DNA of 64,000 nucleotides from Microlunatus kandeliicorticis (GCF_014137855.1 NZ_JACGWT010000007.1:31148-95147); one strand, 5' to 3'; positions 27,417 through 35,930 are shown, counted from the stretch's first letter. Made by a program: numbers and translations. The notes: generated from the letters alone by a model not told the origin.

Positions 27417-28799
27417 ATGGCGGGAGCAGGCAAGCAGCACAAGATCACGCTGGACGAGTCGGAGATGCCGACCCGCTGGTACAACGTCGTGCACGACCTG
27501 CCGACGCCGCCCCCGCCGCCGCTGCACCCCGGCACCGGCCAGCCGGTCGGGCCCGACGACCTGGCGCCGCTCTTCCCGACCGAGTTGATCATGCAGGAGG
27601 TCACCGGCGAGCAGTACGTCGACATCCCCGAGGAGGTGCTCGACGTCTACCGGCTGTGGCGGCCCAGCCCGCTCTTCCGGGCCCACCGGCTCGAGGCGGC
27701 GCTCGGCACCCCGGCCCGGATCTACTACAAGTACGAGGGTGTCAGCCCGGCCGGGTCGCACAAGCCGAACACCGCCGTCCCGCAGGCCTACTACAACGCC
27801 CGGGCGGGCATCACCAAGCTCACCACCGAGACCGGCGCCGGCCAGTGGGGGACCGCGCTGGCCTTCGCCTGCGCGCAGTACGGGATCGACTGCGAGGTGT
27901 GGCAGGTCCGCGCCTCCTACGATCAGAAGCCCTACCGCCGCCTGATGATCGAGACCTTCGGCGGCACCGTGCACCCGAGCCCGTCGGAGCTGACCGCGGC
28001 GGGCCGCGCCATCCTGGCCGAACACCCCGACTCGACCGGGTCGCTGGGGATCGCGATCAGCGAGGCGGTGGAGATCGCCGCCCAGGACCCGTCGACCAAC
28101 TACGCGCTGGGCAGCGTGCTCAACCACGTGCTGATGCACCAGACGATCATCGGCGAGGAGGCGCTGCTCCAGCTGGCCAAGATCGGCGAGACCCCGGACC
28201 TGCTGGTCGGCTGCACCGGCGGCGGCTCCAACTTCGGCGGGCTGATGTTCCCGTTCCTGCGGGAGAAGTGGGCGGGCTGGATGAACCCCGAGGTGCGGGC
28301 GGTCGAGCCGAGCGCCTGCCCGAGCCTGACCCAGGGCACCTACGCCTACGACTTCGGCGACACCGCGGGGATGACGCCGCTGCTCAAGATGCACACCCTC
28401 GGGCACGACTTCGTCCCCGACCCGATCCACTCCGGCGGGTTGCGCTACCACGGGATGAGCCCGTTGATCAGCCACCTCTACGAGACCGGCGAGATCGGCG
28501 CGGTGGCCAAGCCGCAGAGCGAGTGCTTCGCCGCCGGCGTGCTGTTCGCGCGGACCGAGGGCATCGTCCCGGCGCCCGAGCCGACGCACGCGCTGGCCGC
28601 CGCGGTCGAGGAGGCGCTGGCCTGCAAGGAGTCGGGTGAGGAGAAGGTGATCGTCACCGCGCTCTGCGGGCACGGTCACCTCGACCTGCCGGCCTACGGG
28701 GCCTACCTCGAGGGCAAGGTCACCGACACGGGCTGGGACGACGCCGAGCTGCAGGCCGCGGTGGCCGAGGCGCTGACCCGGCTGCCTGCACTGGCCTGA
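27417..28799 (+). CDS. trpB: TrpB2-type tryptophan synthase beta-like protein
   Basis: A 460-residue PLP enzyme. The PLP-binding lysine sits in [11 protein letters not shown] and the phosphate-binding loop is [11 protein letters not shown]. The N-terminal segment with [14 protein letters not shown] and the pattern [14 protein letters not shown] mark the TrpB2 subgroup, which condenses indole with serine and often stands alone. No trpA or other trp gene is near. The start ATG 27417 has GGGGGAG upstream. It lies back-to-back with the VOC gene and is followed by the 107-bp repeat array. Confidence 0.88.
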   Translation: MAGAGKQHKITLDESEMPTRWYNVVHDLPTPPPPPLHPGTGQPVGPDDLAPLFPTELIMQEVTGEQYVDIPEEVLDVYRLWRPSPLFRAHRLEAALGTPARIYYKYEGVSPAGSHKPNTAVPQAYYNARAGITKLTTETGAGQWGTALAFACAQYGIDCEVWQVRASYDQKPYRRLMIETFGGTVHPSPSELTAAGRAILAEHPDSTGSLGIAISEAVEIAAQDPSTNYALGSVLNHVLMHQTIIGEEALLQLAKIGETPDLLVGCTGGGSNFGGLMFPFLREKWAGWMNPEVRAVEPSACPSLTQGTYAYDFGDTAGMTPLLKMHTLGHDFVPDPIHSGGLRYHGMSPLISHLYETGEIGAVAKPQSECFAAGVLFARTEGIVPAPEPTHALAAAVEEALACKESGEEKVIVTALCGHGHLDLPAYGAYLEGKVTDTGWDDAELQAAVAEALTRLPALA

Positions 28800-28804
28800 C
28801 CCGC

Positions 28805-29600
28805 GCGCTAAGCCTGTCGAAGCGCAGGCGTATGCCGTTCGACAGGCTCAGCGCACCGGCGGGAACCGGTCGGCCTCATCCGTGCGCTGAGCTTGTCGAA
28901 GCGCGTGGGTGCGCCCTTCGACGGGCTCAGGGCACGGTGGTGGGTGGGTGTTCGGGGCGTTGAGTCGGCTGCCCCGTTGGCCTCATCCGTGCGCTGAGCT
29001 TGTCGAAGCGCGTGCGTGTGCCCTTCGACGGGCTCAGGGCACGGTGGTGGGTGTGTGTTCGGGGCGCTCAGTCGGCTGCCCCGTTGGCCTCATCCGTGCG
29101 CTGAGCTTGTCGATGCGCGTGCGTGTGCCCTTCGACGGGCTCAGGGCACGGTGGTGGGTGGGTGTTCGGGGCGCTCAGTCGGCTGCCCCGTTGGCCTCAT
29201 CCGTGCGCTGAGCTTGTCGAAGCGCAGGCGTGTGCCCTTCGACGGGCTCAGGGCACGGTGGTGGGTGGGCTCTGGGCGTTGAGTCGGCTGCCCCCGTTGG
29301 CCTCATCCGTGCGCTGAGCTTGTCGAAGCGCAGGCGTGTGCCCTTCGACGGGCTCAGGGCACGGTGGTGGGTGGGCTCTGGGCGTTGAGTCGGCTGCCCC
29401 CGTTGGCCTCATCCGTGCGCTGAGCTTGTCGATGCGCGTGCGTGTGCCCTTCGACGGGCTCAGGGCGCCGTGGTGGGTGGGTGCTCAGGGCACCGTGGTG
29501 GGTGTTCAGGGCGTTGAGTCGGTTGCCCGTTCTGGCCTCATCCGTGCGCTGAGCCTGTCGAGGCGCGTGCGTGCCCCTTCGACAGGCTCAGGGCGCCGCG
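28805..29600. repeat. Gene-free 107-bp repeat array built on the REP-like unit
   Basis: About seven units, most with a 107-bp period; starts recur near 28873, 28980, 29086, 29193, 29300, 29407 and 29536. Each unit carries GCTGAGCTTGTCGAAG followed 15-20 bp later by CTTCGACGGGCTCAGGG, so each can fold as a hairpin. The rest of the unit contains a conserved G/T-rich tract and CCTCATCCGTGC. The array sits between the convergent trpB2 and dioxygenase genes. Open frames across it reflect the 107-bp period and are not considered genes. Confidence 0.9.
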
Positions 29601-29612
29601 GTGGGTGGCTGC

Positions 29613-30371
29613 TCAGGGCACCGGCGGGAAGCGGTCGTCCGGGAAGGGACCGCCGACGGCCAGCCCGAGCCCGTCGGTGCAGACGTGCGGGCGGCCGTCG
29701 TAGCGGGTCTCCCGGTCGACGTAGATGTTGACGTGCGCGAACCGGAACTCGTCGGTCTCGTTGGCGTTCGCGGTGTGCGGCGTGTAGCCGTTGTGGAAGG
29801 TGACGTCGCCGGCGCGCAGCGGGATGGTGATGCGCCGGGTCCAGACCAGGTCCGGCGCGGCCTCGAACAGGTCGGTGGCGTCGGCGAGGTCGATGGCGCG
29901 GATGTCGTGCCGGTCCTGCTGACCGGGGATGAAGGTCATGCAGCCGCGCTCGACCGGGACGTCGACCAGCGCCACCCAGGCCGACAGCGCGTGCCGGCAG
30001 CCCGCGTGCGGCCAGTACGGCGCGTCCTGGTGGTACTCGGTCGGCGTGGCGTTGTGTGGCCGCTTCATCAGCAGCTGGTCGTGCCAGATCCGCAGCGGCA
30101 TCCCGGCCAGCTCGGTGGCCAGCGTGGCCAGCCGCGGGTGCAGGGTCAGGTCGCGCAGCACCGGGTCCGTGCGCCACACGTTCACCACCTGCTTGAACAT
30201 CGCGCTGTCCGGGTCGAGGGCCTGGCCGTGCTCGTAGGCCTCCGCGGCCGCGGTGCGGTAGCGCTCGACCTCGGCGGCGTCGAGCACCCCGGGCAGGTGG
30301 ACGAAGCCGTCGGTGCGGTACTGCTCGACGACGGCGAGGTCGAGCAGCGGGCTGGTGAGGGTCTCGGTCAT
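29613..30371 (-). CDS. Phytanoyl-CoA dioxygenase (PhyH) family protein
   Basis: A 252-residue Fe(II)/2-oxoglutarate-dependent oxygenase. The facial triad is visible as H-x-D in EYHQDAPYWPH and the distal His in FHNGYTPHTANANE; the 2-oxoglutarate-binding Arg probably lies in the segment that follows (TDEFRFAHVN). Start MTETLTSPLLDL. The family hydroxylates many small molecules, so the substrate is unknown. It is divergent from an AraC-type regulator across 115 bp, a typical regulator/target pair. Confidence 0.85.
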   Translation of the reverse strand: MTETLTSPLLDLAVVEQYRTDGFVHLPGVLDAAEVERYRTAAAEAYEHGQALDPDSAMFKQVVNVWRTDPVLRDLTLHPRLATLATELAGMPLRIWHDQLLMKRPHNATPTEYHQDAPYWPHAGCRHALSAWVALVDVPVERGCMTFIPGQQDRHDIRAIDLADATDLFEAAPDLVWTRRITIPLRAGDVTFHNGYTPHTANANETDEFRFAHVNIYVDRETRYDGRPHVCTDGLGLAVGGPFPDDRFPPVP

Positions 30372-30486
30372 GGCTCGATCCTGCGGCGCCGGGCCCGGGG
30401 GCCGCTAGCACCGGACTCGCCGAAACCAGCACGATCCTGCTCTGTCCCTACGGACGTCCGCGCGTCGCCGTGCTAAGCCTGGTTCC

Positions 30487-31338
30487 GTGATCCCCGAACG
30501 CCGCACCAGAGCCGACGTGTTCGCCCCCGGCGCCTACCCGGTGTCCGCGGCCCGGCTGACGCTCGAGCAGGACGTTCCTGCCCACGGGCACGACTTCTGC
30601 GAGCTGGCCGTGGTGGTGGACGGGGCGGTCGGGCACCGGACCCGGCACGGTGCCCGCGAGCTGGTGGCCGGCGACGTGGTGGCCGTCCGGCCCGGGGCCT
30701 GGCACGAGTACCGGGTCAGCACCCGGGTCGAGGTGGTCAACGTCTACGTCGGTCCCGAGCTGCTCGCCGCCGACCTCGACTGGGTGCTCGACTACCGCGC
30801 GCTGACCGAGCTGCTGCTCGGCACCGGCGAGGCCGAGCTCCGGCTCGATCCGGACGGCCTGGGCCGGGTGGTCGGCTGGCTCGACCAGCTCGCCGAGCGG
30901 GCGCGGCGGACCGGTGCCCTCGGACCGGTCCAGCTCCGCGGGCTGCTCGGCTGCGTGCTCGCCGAGTGCGCGGCCGCCCGGCACCCCGGCGAGGACGAGG
31001 GGGTGCTGGCCCGCGACGTCCGGGCGGTGGTGCGGGCGATGGCCGCCGACCCGGCGCGGGCCTGGACGGTCGGCGAGCTGGCCGGGATCGCCGCGGTGTC
31101 GGTCTCGCACCTGCACCACCGGTTCGCCGACCAGCTCGGGATGAGCCCGCTGCGCTGGCTGACCCGGCACCGTGCCGAGCAGATGGCGCTCCGGCTGGTG
31201 GGCACCGACGACCCGGTCTCGCGGGTCGGTGCCGCCGTCGGCTGGCCGGACCCCAACTACGCCGCGCGGCGCTTCCGCGCCGAGTTCGCGCTGTCGCCCA
31301 CCTCCTACCGCGCCCGGTTCACGGTGACCGCGCGCTGA
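30487..31338 (+). CDS. AraC-family regulator with cupin domain
   Basis: A 283-residue transcription factor. The N-terminal cupin (HGHDFCELAVVVDG, then GDVVAVRPGAWHEY) is a likely ligand-binding domain. The C-terminal AraC DNA-binding domain has two helix-turn-helix units, ending WPDPNYAARRFRAEFALSPTSYRARF. Start GTG 30487 follows a TAAGCC box by 8 nt, so it is probably leaderless. It faces the PhyH dioxygenase gene and most likely controls it, with the ligand being the substrate of that enzyme. Confidence 0.88.
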   Translation: MIPERRTRADVFAPGAYPVSAARLTLEQDVPAHGHDFCELAVVVDGAVGHRTRHGARELVAGDVVAVRPGAWHEYRVSTRVEVVNVYVGPELLAADLDWVLDYRALTELLLGTGEAELRLDPDGLGRVVGWLDQLAERARRTGALGPVQLRGLLGCVLAECAAARHPGEDEGVLARDVRAVVRAMAADPARAWTVGELAGIAAVSVSHLHHRFADQLGMSPLRWLTRHRAEQMALRLVGTDDPVSRVGAAVGWPDPNYAARRFRAEFALSPTSYRARFTVTAR

Positions 31339-31342
31339 GACC

Positions 31343-32377
31343 TCAGAGGCCGAGCCGGGCGGCGAGCTCCTCGGCGCTCAGCGAACCGGGGCCGGTGCCC
31401 TGCTTCGCCGCGGTCCGGGCCAGCGCGGCCAGCCGCTCGTTGACCGGGGCGGCCAGCCCGTGCTCACGGGCGAGCCGGGCGATCTCGCCGTTGAGGTAGT
31501 CGGTCTCGATGGTCCCCGTGCCACGGGCCAGCGACTGCCACGAGGAGCCGCCGAGCCGGTCGGGCTCCCCGGCCACCGGCGCGACGCTGAACGAGTCGTC
31601 GCGCGCCGCCTGCTCGGTGGCGTCGTCGGTGTAGGCGATCCCGCAGCCCTCGAGCACGGCGCGCGCCTCGCGGTCAGCGGCCGCCAGCACCGGGGCCGGA
31701 TCGCCCTCGCCGACCAGCGCCTGGACGCTGTTGCCGAGGTTGCTGAGCAGCTTGCGGTACTTCCAGGCCATCACCTCGTCGGTGACGACGACCTCGCAGT
31801 CGGCGGCCCGCCAGTCGTCGCGCAGCGTGTCGAGCAGGGTGGCGTCCGCCTGCCGGGCTGTCTCGTCACCCGATCGGTGGTAGGCGCCGACGTGGAAGAT
31901 CCCGCGGCGCGGGGTGGCCCGGACGATGACCTCGCCGGGTTCGAGGTAGACCGCGGGCATCCAGACGCAGACGGCGAACACCCGGGTGAAGTAGCGCAGC
32001 GCCATGCTCTCGCTGGTCACCCCGTTGAGTGCGGTGCAGACCGGCAGCCGCTCCCAGGCGGCCCCGACGCGTTCCCCGCTGTCCGGGTCGACGACGTCGG
32101 CGTCGGCCCACTCGGCCAGCGCGGTCACCGCCTGGTGGGTCTTGGTGCTCAGCACCAGCACGTCGTCGGTGGTGAGCCGCAGCTCGTCGGGACCGGTGAC
32201 CGCCTCGACCGGCACCCGGCGGTCGGACTCCGGGGTGCGGACCCGCAGCCCCTGGCTGCGGACGGCGTCGACGTGCGCCTGGCGTCCGACCAGCACGGCC
32301 GACCGGCCGGCCGCGGCCAGGCAGCCGCCGACCGCGCTCCCGATCGCCCCGGCCCCGATGATCACGTAGCGAGTCAC
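31343..32377 (-). CDS. Ketopantoate reductase (PanE/ApbA) family protein
   Basis: A 344-residue NAD(P)H-dependent reductase with an N-terminal Rossmann motif YVIIGAGAIGSAVGGCLAAAG, a KTHQAV segment at the end of the nucleotide domain and the catalytic-lysine region MAWKYRKLLSNLGN. The family includes the pantothenate enzyme but also many relatives, and no other pan genes are near. Its last base lies 5 bp beyond the converging AraC gene. Start GTG 32377 is 6 nt after a minus-strand TAGGGT box, pointing to a leaderless message. Confidence 0.82.
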   Translation of the reverse strand: MTRYVIIGAGAIGSAVGGCLAAAGRSAVLVGRQAHVDAVRSQGLRVRTPESDRRVPVEAVTGPDELRLTTDDVLVLSTKTHQAVTALAEWADADVVDPDSGERVGAAWERLPVCTALNGVTSESMALRYFTRVFAVCVWMPAVYLEPGEVIVRATPRRGIFHVGAYHRSGDETARQADATLLDTLRDDWRAADCEVVVTDEVMAWKYRKLLSNLGNSVQALVGEGDPAPVLAAADREARAVLEGCGIAYTDDATEQAARDDSFSVAPVAGEPDRLGGSSWQSLARGTGTIETDYLNGEIARLAREHGLAAPVNERLAALARTAAKQGTGPGSLSAEELAARLGL

Positions 32378-32383
32378 CGGATC

Positions 32384-32393
32384 ACCCTAGGCT
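32384..32393. promoter_or_regulatory. Overlapping divergent -10 boxes
   Basis: ACCCTAGGCT contains TAGGGT on the minus strand (PanE-like gene, 6 nt before its GTG) and TAGGCT on the plus strand (GNAT gene). The two hexamers share the central TA, so RNA polymerase can occupy only one promoter at a time. Confidence 0.55.
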
Positions 32394-32423
32394 GACCTCT
32401 CCACCGACCGTCCGGGAGGACTG

Positions 32424-32900
32424 ATGGAGCTGCGGGTCCCGCTGGCCGTCCGCGACCTCGAGTTCGACGACCTGAGCGAGCTCGAGTGGAGCGGCGGGCC
32501 GAAGCACGTCGAGGCGCTGGCCGAGGCGATCGGGCTGCGGCTCGAGGGGCGCGCCGAGCTGCTGCTGGTGACCGCCGGCCGCCGCGCCCAGACGGTCGGC
32601 TGCGGGGCGGTCGACTACCGCAAGGCCGAGGACGCCGGCGAGCTCTGGATGCTCTCGGTGCACCCGGCCTGGCAGTCGCTGGGAGTGGGCACGGTGCTGA
32701 TCGGCGCGCTCGAGGACCGGATCCGCGAGCGCGGGCTGCCGCGCGCCCGGCTCGGCGTCGAGCACGACAACCCGCGGGCCCACGCGCTCTACCGCCGGCT
32801 CGGCTACGTCGACGACGGCACCGAGCTCGACGGCTGGGGCGAGGGCGGCGGCCGCACCTACGTCACCGTCTGCACGATGATGACCAAGCCGCTGGCCTGA
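32424..32900 (+). CDS. GNAT acetyltransferase
   Basis: A 158-residue GNAT-fold enzyme. The acetyl-CoA loop reads VHPAWQSLGVGTVLIGALEDRI, a variant of the Q/RxxGxG/A motif, followed by LGVEHDNPRAHALYRRLGYV, which is typical of the last strand and helix. A strong GGGAGGA site precedes ATG 32424. Substrate unknown. It is divergent from the PanE-like gene with overlapping -10 boxes and is followed by the small membrane peptide gene. Confidence 0.85.
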   Translation: MELRVPLAVRDLEFDDLSELEWSGGPKHVEALAEAIGLRLEGRAELLLVTAGRRAQTVGCGAVDYRKAEDAGELWMLSVHPAWQSLGVGTVLIGALEDRIRERGLPRARLGVEHDNPRAHALYRRLGYVDDGTELDGWGEGGGRTYVTVCTMMTKPLA

Positions 32901-32966
32901 CGCGACGTCGCGAGCCGCGCGGCACGCCTCCCCGGCCCGACCGGCGTCGCTGCCTAGGCTCGGTCC

Positions 32967-33068
32967 ATGACCTCCGCGCTCGTCCTCACCGTGGTGCTGA
33001 TCGCGGGCGTGGGTGTGCTCGGGCTCGGCTGCCTCGGTCTGCTGGTCCGGCTGCTCCGCCGGAGCTGA
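32967..33068 (+). CDS. 33-residue single-helix membrane peptide
   Basis: A short gene encoding one hydrophobic helix (ALVLTVVLIAGVGVLGLGC...) with a basic end (RLLRRS). It starts at ATG 32967, 6 nt after a TAGGCT box at 32955-32960, the same leaderless arrangement as neighbouring genes. Its 33 residues fall below usual gene-calling limits. Membrane topology is N-out or N-in single pass with positive C-terminus inside. No homologue is recalled; function unknown. Confidence 0.55.
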   Translation: MTSALVLTVVLIAGVGVLGLGCLGLLVRLLRRS

Positions 33069-33134
33069 GCCGGTCCCGCTCCGGCGCCGGTCGGTGGACC
33101 GGACCGGTCGTCGTGGTGTGACAGGCTTGCCCGC

Positions 33135-33629
33135 ATGCCGTTCGAGATCCCGAGTGACCTGCACCCCGACCTGGTGGCCCTGGCCTGGATGCTGGGCCGG
33201 TGGGAGGGCACCGGCAAGGGCAGCTACCCGGGCACCGAGGACTTCGAGTTCGGCCAGCAGGTCGACTTCAGCCACAACGGCGAGAACTACCTGCACTACC
33301 TGTCGCAGACCTTCGAGGTCGGTGAGGACGGCACCGCGGTGCGCCCGCTGACCATGGAGACCGGGTTCTGGCGGCCGCAGCGCGACGGGACGGTCGAGGT
33401 GGTGCTCTGTCACCCGACCGGGATCGCCGAGATCTGGTACGGCAAGATCACCGGCGCCCGCATCGAGCTGGCCACCGACGCCGTCGCCCGGACCCCGGGC
33501 GCCGAGGAGTACACCGCCGGCCAGCGGCTCTACGGCAACGTCGACGGCGAGCTGCTCTGGACGTTCGACAAGGCCTCCGGCGGCCACGAGCTGCAGAACT
33601 TCGTCTGGGCCCGGCTCCAGCGCGGCTGA
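33135..33629 (+). CDS. Nitrobindin-family heme-binding protein (FABP-like)
   Basis: A 164-residue beta-barrel protein. The N-terminal WMLGRWEGTGKGSYPG motif and the later METGFWRPQRDGTVEVVLCHPTGIAEIWYG match nitrobindin (THAP4/DUF1794), which binds heme b and turns peroxynitrite into nitrate. The ATG at 33135 is 7 nt after CAGGCT, a weak leaderless -10. The ygfZ gene follows on the same strand; mycobacteria keep a similar gene close to a ygfZ relative and to the cysA2/sseC2 genes. Confidence 0.85.
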   Translation: MPFEIPSDLHPDLVALAWMLGRWEGTGKGSYPGTEDFEFGQQVDFSHNGENYLHYLSQTFEVGEDGTAVRPLTMETGFWRPQRDGTVEVVLCHPTGIAEIWYGKITGARIELATDAVARTPGAEEYTAGQRLYGNVDGELLWTFDKASGGHELQNFVWARLQRG

Positions 33630-33751
33630 CCCGAGCCGGCCGCGCGCCGGGGCTGCCCGAGGGGAAGAACCCCGGCCGCCCGGTGGTTGTCGCTGTCGGC
33701 GGGACTACACGCAGAGCCGCAGGGTGCGGACGAGCAGGGGGAGGCACGGCA

Positions 33752-34720
33752 GTGACGGTGGTCAGCAACGAGGGCCCGGACACCGGCGTGGCCTGGCACC
33801 ACGGCGACCCCGCCCGTGAGCAGCGCGCCCTCGACCGGCCGGGTGCCGTGGTCGACCGGTCGCACCGCGGCGTGCTCACGGTCAGCGGTCCCGACCGGTT
33901 GACCTGGCTGCACTCGCTGACCACCCAGCACCTCGAGTCGCTCGCCCCGGGCGTCGGCACCACCGCGCTGGTGCTCTCCCCGCAGGGTCACCTCGAGCAC
34001 GTCCTCTACGGCGTCGACGACGGCAGCACCTTCTGGGCGCACACCGAGCCGGGGGCCGCTCCCGCGCTGGTCGGCTGGCTCGACCGGATGCGGTTCATGA
34101 TGCGGGTCGAGGTCGCGGACCGCAGCGACGACGTCGCCCTGGTCTGGAGCTCGGGCGGACAGGCGCCCGCCGAGGTGCTGGTCACCCGGACGGCCCCGGA
34201 TTCGCTCGGCGGCACCGACTGGTTCGTCCCCCGCGACCGGCTGGCCGGGGTGCTGGCCGGCGGGATCGCCGCCGGCACCTGGGCCTACGAGGCCCGGCGG
34301 ATCGCCGCCGGGGTGCCGCGGATCGGGATCGACACCGACCACCGGACCATCCCCAACGAGGCCGGGCTGCTCGGCGTGGCCGTCCACCTCGACAAGGGCT
34401 GCTACCGCGGGCAGGAGACGGTGGCCCGGGTGCACACGCTCGGACGCCCACCGCGGCGGCTGGTCCGGCTGCAGCTCGACGGCTCGGCCGAGCGGCTGCC
34501 CGAGCCCGGGGCCGCGGTGACCGTCGCCGGCGACCCGACCGGTCGCAGCGTCGGCTTCGTCGGCAGCTCGGCCCGGCACTGGGAGGAGGGGCCGATCGCG
34601 CTGGCGATGATCAAGCGGTCGGTGCCCACCGACGCCGGCCTGGTCGCCGACGGGATCGCGGCCAGCCAGGAGGTGCTGGTCGACCCGGAGATCGGCGAGC
34701 ACGTCCGCGCCCGCCTCTGA
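33752..34720 (+). CDS. ygfZ: Folate-binding protein YgfZ
   Basis: A 322-residue protein of the GcvT-like folate-binding group. The diagnostic KGCYRGQE (about residues 214-221) contains the conserved Cys used by YgfZ, which helps repair or assemble certain Fe-S enzymes. The tail has the GcvT-type beta-barrel. Start GTG 33752 has GGGGGAGG 7 nt upstream; an earlier in-frame start gives a non-homologous tail. The nearby nitrobindin gene suggests a shared role in oxidative or nitrosative stress. Confidence 0.88.
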   Translation: MTVVSNEGPDTGVAWHHGDPAREQRALDRPGAVVDRSHRGVLTVSGPDRLTWLHSLTTQHLESLAPGVGTTALVLSPQGHLEHVLYGVDDGSTFWAHTEPGAAPALVGWLDRMRFMMRVEVADRSDDVALVWSSGGQAPAEVLVTRTAPDSLGGTDWFVPRDRLAGVLAGGIAAGTWAYEARRIAAGVPRIGIDTDHRTIPNEAGLLGVAVHLDKGCYRGQETVARVHTLGRPPRRLVRLQLDGSAERLPEPGAAVTVAGDPTGRSVGFVGSSARHWEEGPIALAMIKRSVPTDAGLVADGIAASQEVLVDPEIGEHVRARL

Positions 34721-34773
34721 GCCCCGGCTGAGCCGGTTCCGCGGCGTCGGCGGCCCCGCCGACACGCCGCGAC

Positions 34774-34799
34774 GGAAAAATTCGGGCGCGACGCGTGAC
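34774..34799 (+). promoter_or_regulatory. ECF-type promoter of the CsbD-like gene
   Basis: GGAAAAA (34774-34780), 13 nt, then CGTGAC (34794-34799). Counted as GGAA-N16-CGT this has the form of an ECF-sigma promoter. The same two blocks with the same spacing precede the Asp23 operon at 40415-40440. The predicted 5' leader is about 55 nt. Confidence 0.55.
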
Positions 34800-34860
34800 G
34801 TTTCCCGGCCCGGTCCCCTCCTTGTAGGTGTCGAACCACACCATCGAGGCAGGGAGTGAC

Positions 34861-35406
34861 ATGAGCATCGGCGATCAGGCCAAGAACAAGGCGCAGGAGT
34901 TCGAGGGCAAGGCCAAGGGTGCCGTCGGCGACCTGACCGGTGACCGGAGCCTGCAGGCCGAGGGCAAGGCCGACGAGGCCGCCGCCAACGCCAAGCAGCT
35001 CGGCGAGAAGGCCAAGGGCGCCGCCTCCGACGCCAAGGACGCCGCCGCGGACGCGGTGCACGACGCCAAGGGCGCCGCGCAGGACGCTGCCCACGACGTC
35101 AAGAACGCCGCGCAGGACGCCGCCCACGACGTCAAGAACGCCGCGCAGGACGTCGTCGACGACGTCACCAAGGCCGCCCGCAAGGGCCACGGCGTGATCA
35201 ACCGGCTGTCGCGGGCCGGCTTCCGCAGCGAGTACGCCTACATCGCCGGCTTCGCGTCGGTGGGGGTGTCGCTGGCCAGCTGGCTGATCAGCCGGAACAA
35301 GACCGGCGACGACAAGGCGCAGTCCGACCGCTGGGGCATCTTCATCGGGCACTGGGCGCCGACCTTCATGGCCCTCGGTGTCGCGCTGAAGCTCGAGGAG
35401 GACTGA
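34861..35406 (+). CDS. CsbD-like stress protein with LEA-type repeats and a membrane-type C-terminus
   Basis: The 181-residue protein has three parts. Residues 1-55 are CsbD-like (GDQAKNKAQEFEGKAKGAVGD), a stress-induced helical domain. Residues about 55-115 are Ala/Asp/Lys-rich amphipathic helix with three 11-residue repeats (AAQDAAHDVKN), encoded by 33-bp tandem DNA repeats and similar to LEA desiccation proteins. Residues about 120-181 contain hydrophobic stretches (YIAGFASVGVSLASWLIS and WAPTFMALGVALKL). The repeats may lie along membranes. GGGAGTGAC precedes ATG 34861. Its promoter matches that of the Asp23 operon, so general or envelope stress control is likely. Confidence 0.75.
   Translation: MSIGDQAKNKAQEFEGKAKGAVGDLTGDRSLQAEGKADEAAANAKQLGEKAKGAASDAKDAAADAVHDAKGAAQDAAHDVKNAAQDAAHDVKNAAQDVVDDVTKAARKGHGVINRLSRAGFRSEYAYIAGFASVGVSLASWLISRNKTGDDKAQSDRWGIFIGHWAPTFMALGVALKLEED
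35074..35172 (+). repeat. Three 33-bp in-frame tandem repeats
   Basis: Units 35074-35106, 35107-35139 and 35140-35172 encode the 11-residue helical repeats of the CsbD-like protein. The first two differ at only one base; the third is diverged. Confidence 0.85.
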
Positions 35407-35438
35407 GTCCGGCGGGTCCGGAGCCCGATCCGCCGGAC
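35407..35438 (+). terminator. Hairpin after the CsbD-like gene
   Basis: A 9-bp perfect stem, GTCCGGCGG with CCGCCGGAC, with a 14-nt loop, directly after the stop codon. Confidence 0.5.
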
Positions 35439-35480
35439 CCACCCGGACCGTTCCGTCCGCACCCGAGCAGGAAGGCACCG

Positions 35481-35930
35481 ATGGCCCAGAAGAGCGCCGC
35501 GGAGAAGCTGAAGGACAAGACCCTCGACGCCCTGGAGGACGTGGCCGGTCCGGTCGCGTCCGACCCGAAGGACGGGTCTGACCAGGACAAGAAGGCGAAG
35601 AAGGGCAAGAAGGACAAGAAGGGCAAGGCGAAGAAGGGCAAGGAGGCGAAGGAGACGAAGGAGGTCTCCGGCGCCGAGGCGGCCGAGCGGGCCAGGAAGC
35701 GCGCGCAGCTCGAGGACCGGATCGAGCACGCCGACAAGGCACTGGCCAAGGCGCAGCGCCGGGAGCTCAAGCTCGGCCGCAAGCTGGCGGTCGACGAGCA
35801 GCGCGCCCGCCGGGTCCGCAAGTCGATCCGGTCGGCGCAGTCCGACCTCGACAAGCTCGGCGAGAAGCTGAGCACCGCCAAGGCGGAGCGCAAGAAGGCC
35901 AGGAAGAAGCTGGCCGCGCTCCGCGACTGA
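35481..35930 (+). CDS. Lys-rich coiled-coil protein
   Basis: A 149-residue, very basic protein. Residues 30-60 are nearly all Lys/Gly/Asp (DKKAKKGKKDKKGKAKKGK), and residues 65-149 form a long coiled coil with heptad-like Leu and Ala and dense Arg/Lys. I recognise no family. Basic tails of this kind bind nucleic acids or acidic polymers such as polyphosphate; the second is worth noting because ppk is in the window, but it is only a guess. AGGAAGG precedes ATG 35481. It follows the CsbD-like gene after a hairpin. Confidence 0.6.
   Translation: MAQKSAAEKLKDKTLDALEDVAGPVASDPKDGSDQDKKAKKGKKDKKGKAKKGKEAKETKEVSGAEAAERARKRAQLEDRIEHADKALAKAQRRELKLGRKLAVDEQRARRVRKSIRSAQSDLDKLGEKLSTAKAERKKARKKLAALRD

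Noticed and set aside
28909..29731. Several plus-strand open frames in the 107-bp array with near-identical proteins
   Set aside because: They recur with the repeat period, have no ribosome site or promoter, and translate the REP-like unit itself.
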